64,000 nucleotides of DNA from Caballeronia sp. INDeC2. GTDB lineage: Bacteria; Pseudomonadota; Gammaproteobacteria; Burkholderiales; Burkholderiaceae. A program made the position numbers and the translations under genes. The DNA lies in assembly GCF_023631325.1 (NCBI RefSeq), contig NZ_JALQDG010000017.1, positions 1-64,000 of the forward strand, in the 5' to 3' direction. Of this stretch, positions 62,529-64,000 are shown in pieces. Under the pieces are notes generated by a model, which did no database searches, was not told the DNA's origin, and worked only from the letters and a program-made list of their open reading frames with translations. The number at the start of each line of letters is the position of its first letter. The stretch's first letter is position 1.

Positions 62529-62830
62529 TCGCGTACCCTGTTTTTCGTCTTGTGAGAATGTGAGGTTCTGCAAAAAACGACGGCGACCGATTATCGCCGC
62601 AAGATACCCGAACTCGCTGAACGAAGAGGCTCAAAAAGTGCCCCGAAAACTGTCTCGCTCCTCTGTGGGTGCCGCCTGCGGCTTGGGTCTTGCGTGCCCG
62701 TGCTGGTCTTTAAAAATCCGTCGTATTGTACAATAACCCGCTCCACGCAAAGACGCCAGTCGGGGCATGCCCAGTATTTGCCGGGTTCTCAAGGCTTGAA
62801 GTTTTCGCAGCTCTTTCGATTGGGCCCGCC
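62529..62830. other. divergent intergenic region, cytochrome c4-like gene and engB
   Basis: About 300 bases with no gene. It includes a perfect palindrome ATTGTACAAT (62725-62734), which holds a TACAAT -10-like hexamer on both strands. No matching -35 is clear. It may hold promoters for both genes. Confidence 0.35.
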
Positions 62831-63493
62831 ATGTCATTTCTGCTTCACCAATCCCGCTTCTTCACGACCGTCAATCATCTGCGCGATCTGCCGCCGACGC
62901 CGCAGCCCGAAATCGCGTTCGGGGGACGCTCGAACGCGGGAAAATCGACGGCCATTAACGTACTGTGCAACCAAAAGCGGCTCGCGTTCGCCAGTAAAAC
63001 GCCGGGACGCACGCAGCATATCAACTACTTCTCGGTCGGGCCGGAAGCCGATCCGACCGGCTTTCTCGTCGATCTTCCCGGATACGGTTACGCCGAAGTG
63101 CCGGGAGCCGCGAAAGAACACTGGCAGCGTCTGCTGTCGACGTATCTCCAGAGCCGGGCACAACTGCGCGGCATGATCCTGATGATGGATTCGCGCCGCC
63201 CGCTCACCGAACTCGATCGCATCATGATCGACTGGTTCGCGCCGACGGGAAAGCCGATCCACACGCTGCTCACAAAATGCGACAAATTGACGCGACAGGA
63301 GATGACCAACGCCCTGCGCGCGACGAAGAAATCGCTGACTGAATACAAGGATGCGGGCTATCGCGGCGAACTCACCGTGCAACTCTTCTCCGCGCTCAAG
63401 CGCACGGGACTGGAAGAGGCGCACGAACAGATCGAAAGCTGGTTGATGCCCGGGGAAGCCGGTGAGAACGCGTCCGTAAGCGCAGCCGAGTGA
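62831..63493 (+). CDS. engB: ribosome biogenesis GTPase EngB (YsxC/YihA)
   Basis: 220 aa. EngB is an essential GTPase for 50S assembly. G1 is [10 protein letters not shown] (31-40), the G3 region DLPGYG and G4 TKCD are present, and G5 lies around SALK. The start at 62831 ([10 protein letters not shown]) is the family start; the frame is open further upstream. Confidence 0.96.
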   Translation: MSFLLHQSRFFTTVNHLRDLPPTPQPEIAFGGRSNAGKSTAINVLCNQKRLAFASKTPGRTQHINYFSVGPEADPTGFLVDLPGYGYAEVPGAAKEHWQRLLSTYLQSRAQLRGMILMMDSRRPLTELDRIMIDWFAPTGKPIHTLLTKCDKLTRQEMTNALRATKKSLTEYKDAGYRGELTVQLFSALKRTGLEEAHEQIESWLMPGEAGENASVSAAE

Positions 63494-63517
63494 GCGGTCG
63501 CGCGCACGCGGCGGCAT

Positions 63518-63545
63518 AAAAAAACCCGCCGCATGACGGCGGGTT
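63518..63545 (-). terminator. terminator of the candidate small RNA
   Basis: Nine-base arms with a 5-base loop; T7 follows on the minus strand, while on the plus strand only TAACAG follows. The orientation is therefore opposite to engB and hemB. Confidence 0.75.
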
Positions 63546-63621
63546 AACAGCCTAATCGAACATCGACAGGCACCCGCTCAGGGAGGAGAAGCGGGGAGTC
63601 CGGCGGCAAGCGCCTCGCTCG
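63518..63621 (-). ncRNA. candidate small RNA with anti-Shine-Dalgarno loop
   Basis: On the minus strand, between engB and hemB, four hairpins follow one another. They are GGCG/CGCC (63602-63614), CCCGCT/AGCGGG (63573-63595), GCCT/AGGC (63550-63571) and a GC-rich AACCCGCCG/CGGCGGGTT stem followed by T7 (63518-63545). The second hairpin displays an 11-base loop containing CTCCTCCC, the complement of GGAGG. The final hairpin is a classical terminator for the minus strand only, yet no minus-strand gene ends there. A CTGAAA-N17-TATATC promoter lies just upstream (63630-63658). It looks like a ~104-nt regulatory RNA. Confidence 0.6.
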
Positions 63622-63629
63622 ATCGGTAT

Positions 63630-63658
63630 GATATACCATTGTCTCAAAACGGTTTCAG
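63630..63658 (-). promoter_or_regulatory. candidate promoter of the small RNA
   Basis: On the minus strand CTGAAA (63653-63658), a 17-base spacer and TATATC (63630-63635), each four of six matches. An overlapping TATCAT (63628-63633) is a better -10 with a 19-base spacer. It contains a GGTAT/ATACC dyad around the -10 region. Confidence 0.4.
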
Positions 63659-63701
63659 ACGCGTCCAAGTGCTTGTCCGGTAAGGATTTACGCATTTCTA
63701 A

Positions 63702-64000
<299 letters not shown>

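Overview
The window is GC-rich core chromosome from a betaproteobacterium, most likely Burkholderia sensu lato (Burkholderia, Paraburkholderia or Caballeronia). This rests on protein resemblance, a short-form HisG, marC inside the his cluster, mlaA inside the mla operon, and the order murA-his-tat-petABC-ssp. It is almost entirely housekeeping. I see no prophage, integrative element, intact insertion sequence, CRISPR array or toxin-antitoxin pair.

Layout, left to right. (1) 1-345, minus strand: a strong promoter and boxA leader of an rRNA operon running off the left edge, with tRNA-Thr(UGU) and its terminator just upstream. (2) 364-4412: sspA-sspB and petA-petB-petC (cytochrome bc1). (3) 4631-6624: a Nif3-family protein, divergent from a membrane-anchored HtrA-type protease. 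(4) 6712-24721, minus: a nearly unbroken series mlaFEDACB, a two-gene ABC exporter, an IbaG/BolA protein, murA, hisGDCB-marC-hisHAFIE, a DUF4870-like membrane protein, hinT and tatABC. (5) 24820-28437, minus: thiO-thiS-thiG-thiE behind a promoter and TPP riboswitch. (6) 28632-37012: a YddA/SbmA-like ABC exporter (plus strand), then gltB-gltD (minus). (7) 37338-39644: a degenerate REP-associated tyrosine transposase homologue, an OmpW-like porin and a DUF883 protein. (8) 39649-51721, minus: ugpBAEC-ugpQ, dgt, aroK-aroB and a compact pilM-pilN-(pilO/pilP fusion)-pilQ locus. (9) 51969-58090: mrcA, cyaY, lptM, lysA, msrPQ. (10) 58240-62528, minus: ccsB, ccs1/resB and a di-haem cytochrome c. (11) 62831-64000: engB and the start of hemB, with a probable small RNA on the opposite strand between them.

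Functional links: TatABC is the likely export route for two proteins here, the Rieske protein PetA and the molybdoenzyme MsrP. The two Ccs proteins would attach haem to PetC and the di-haem cytochrome. mla, murA, mrcA and lptM concern the envelope. Many adjacent genes overlap by 4 bases (ATGA or GTGA), indicating translational coupling.

The least explained items are the candidate anti-Shine-Dalgarno small RNA (63518-63621), the transposase homologue that has lost a catalytic histidine beside gltB, the PilO-PilP fusion, the N-terminal extension of ThiE, and dyad symmetry upstream of the gltB promoter.
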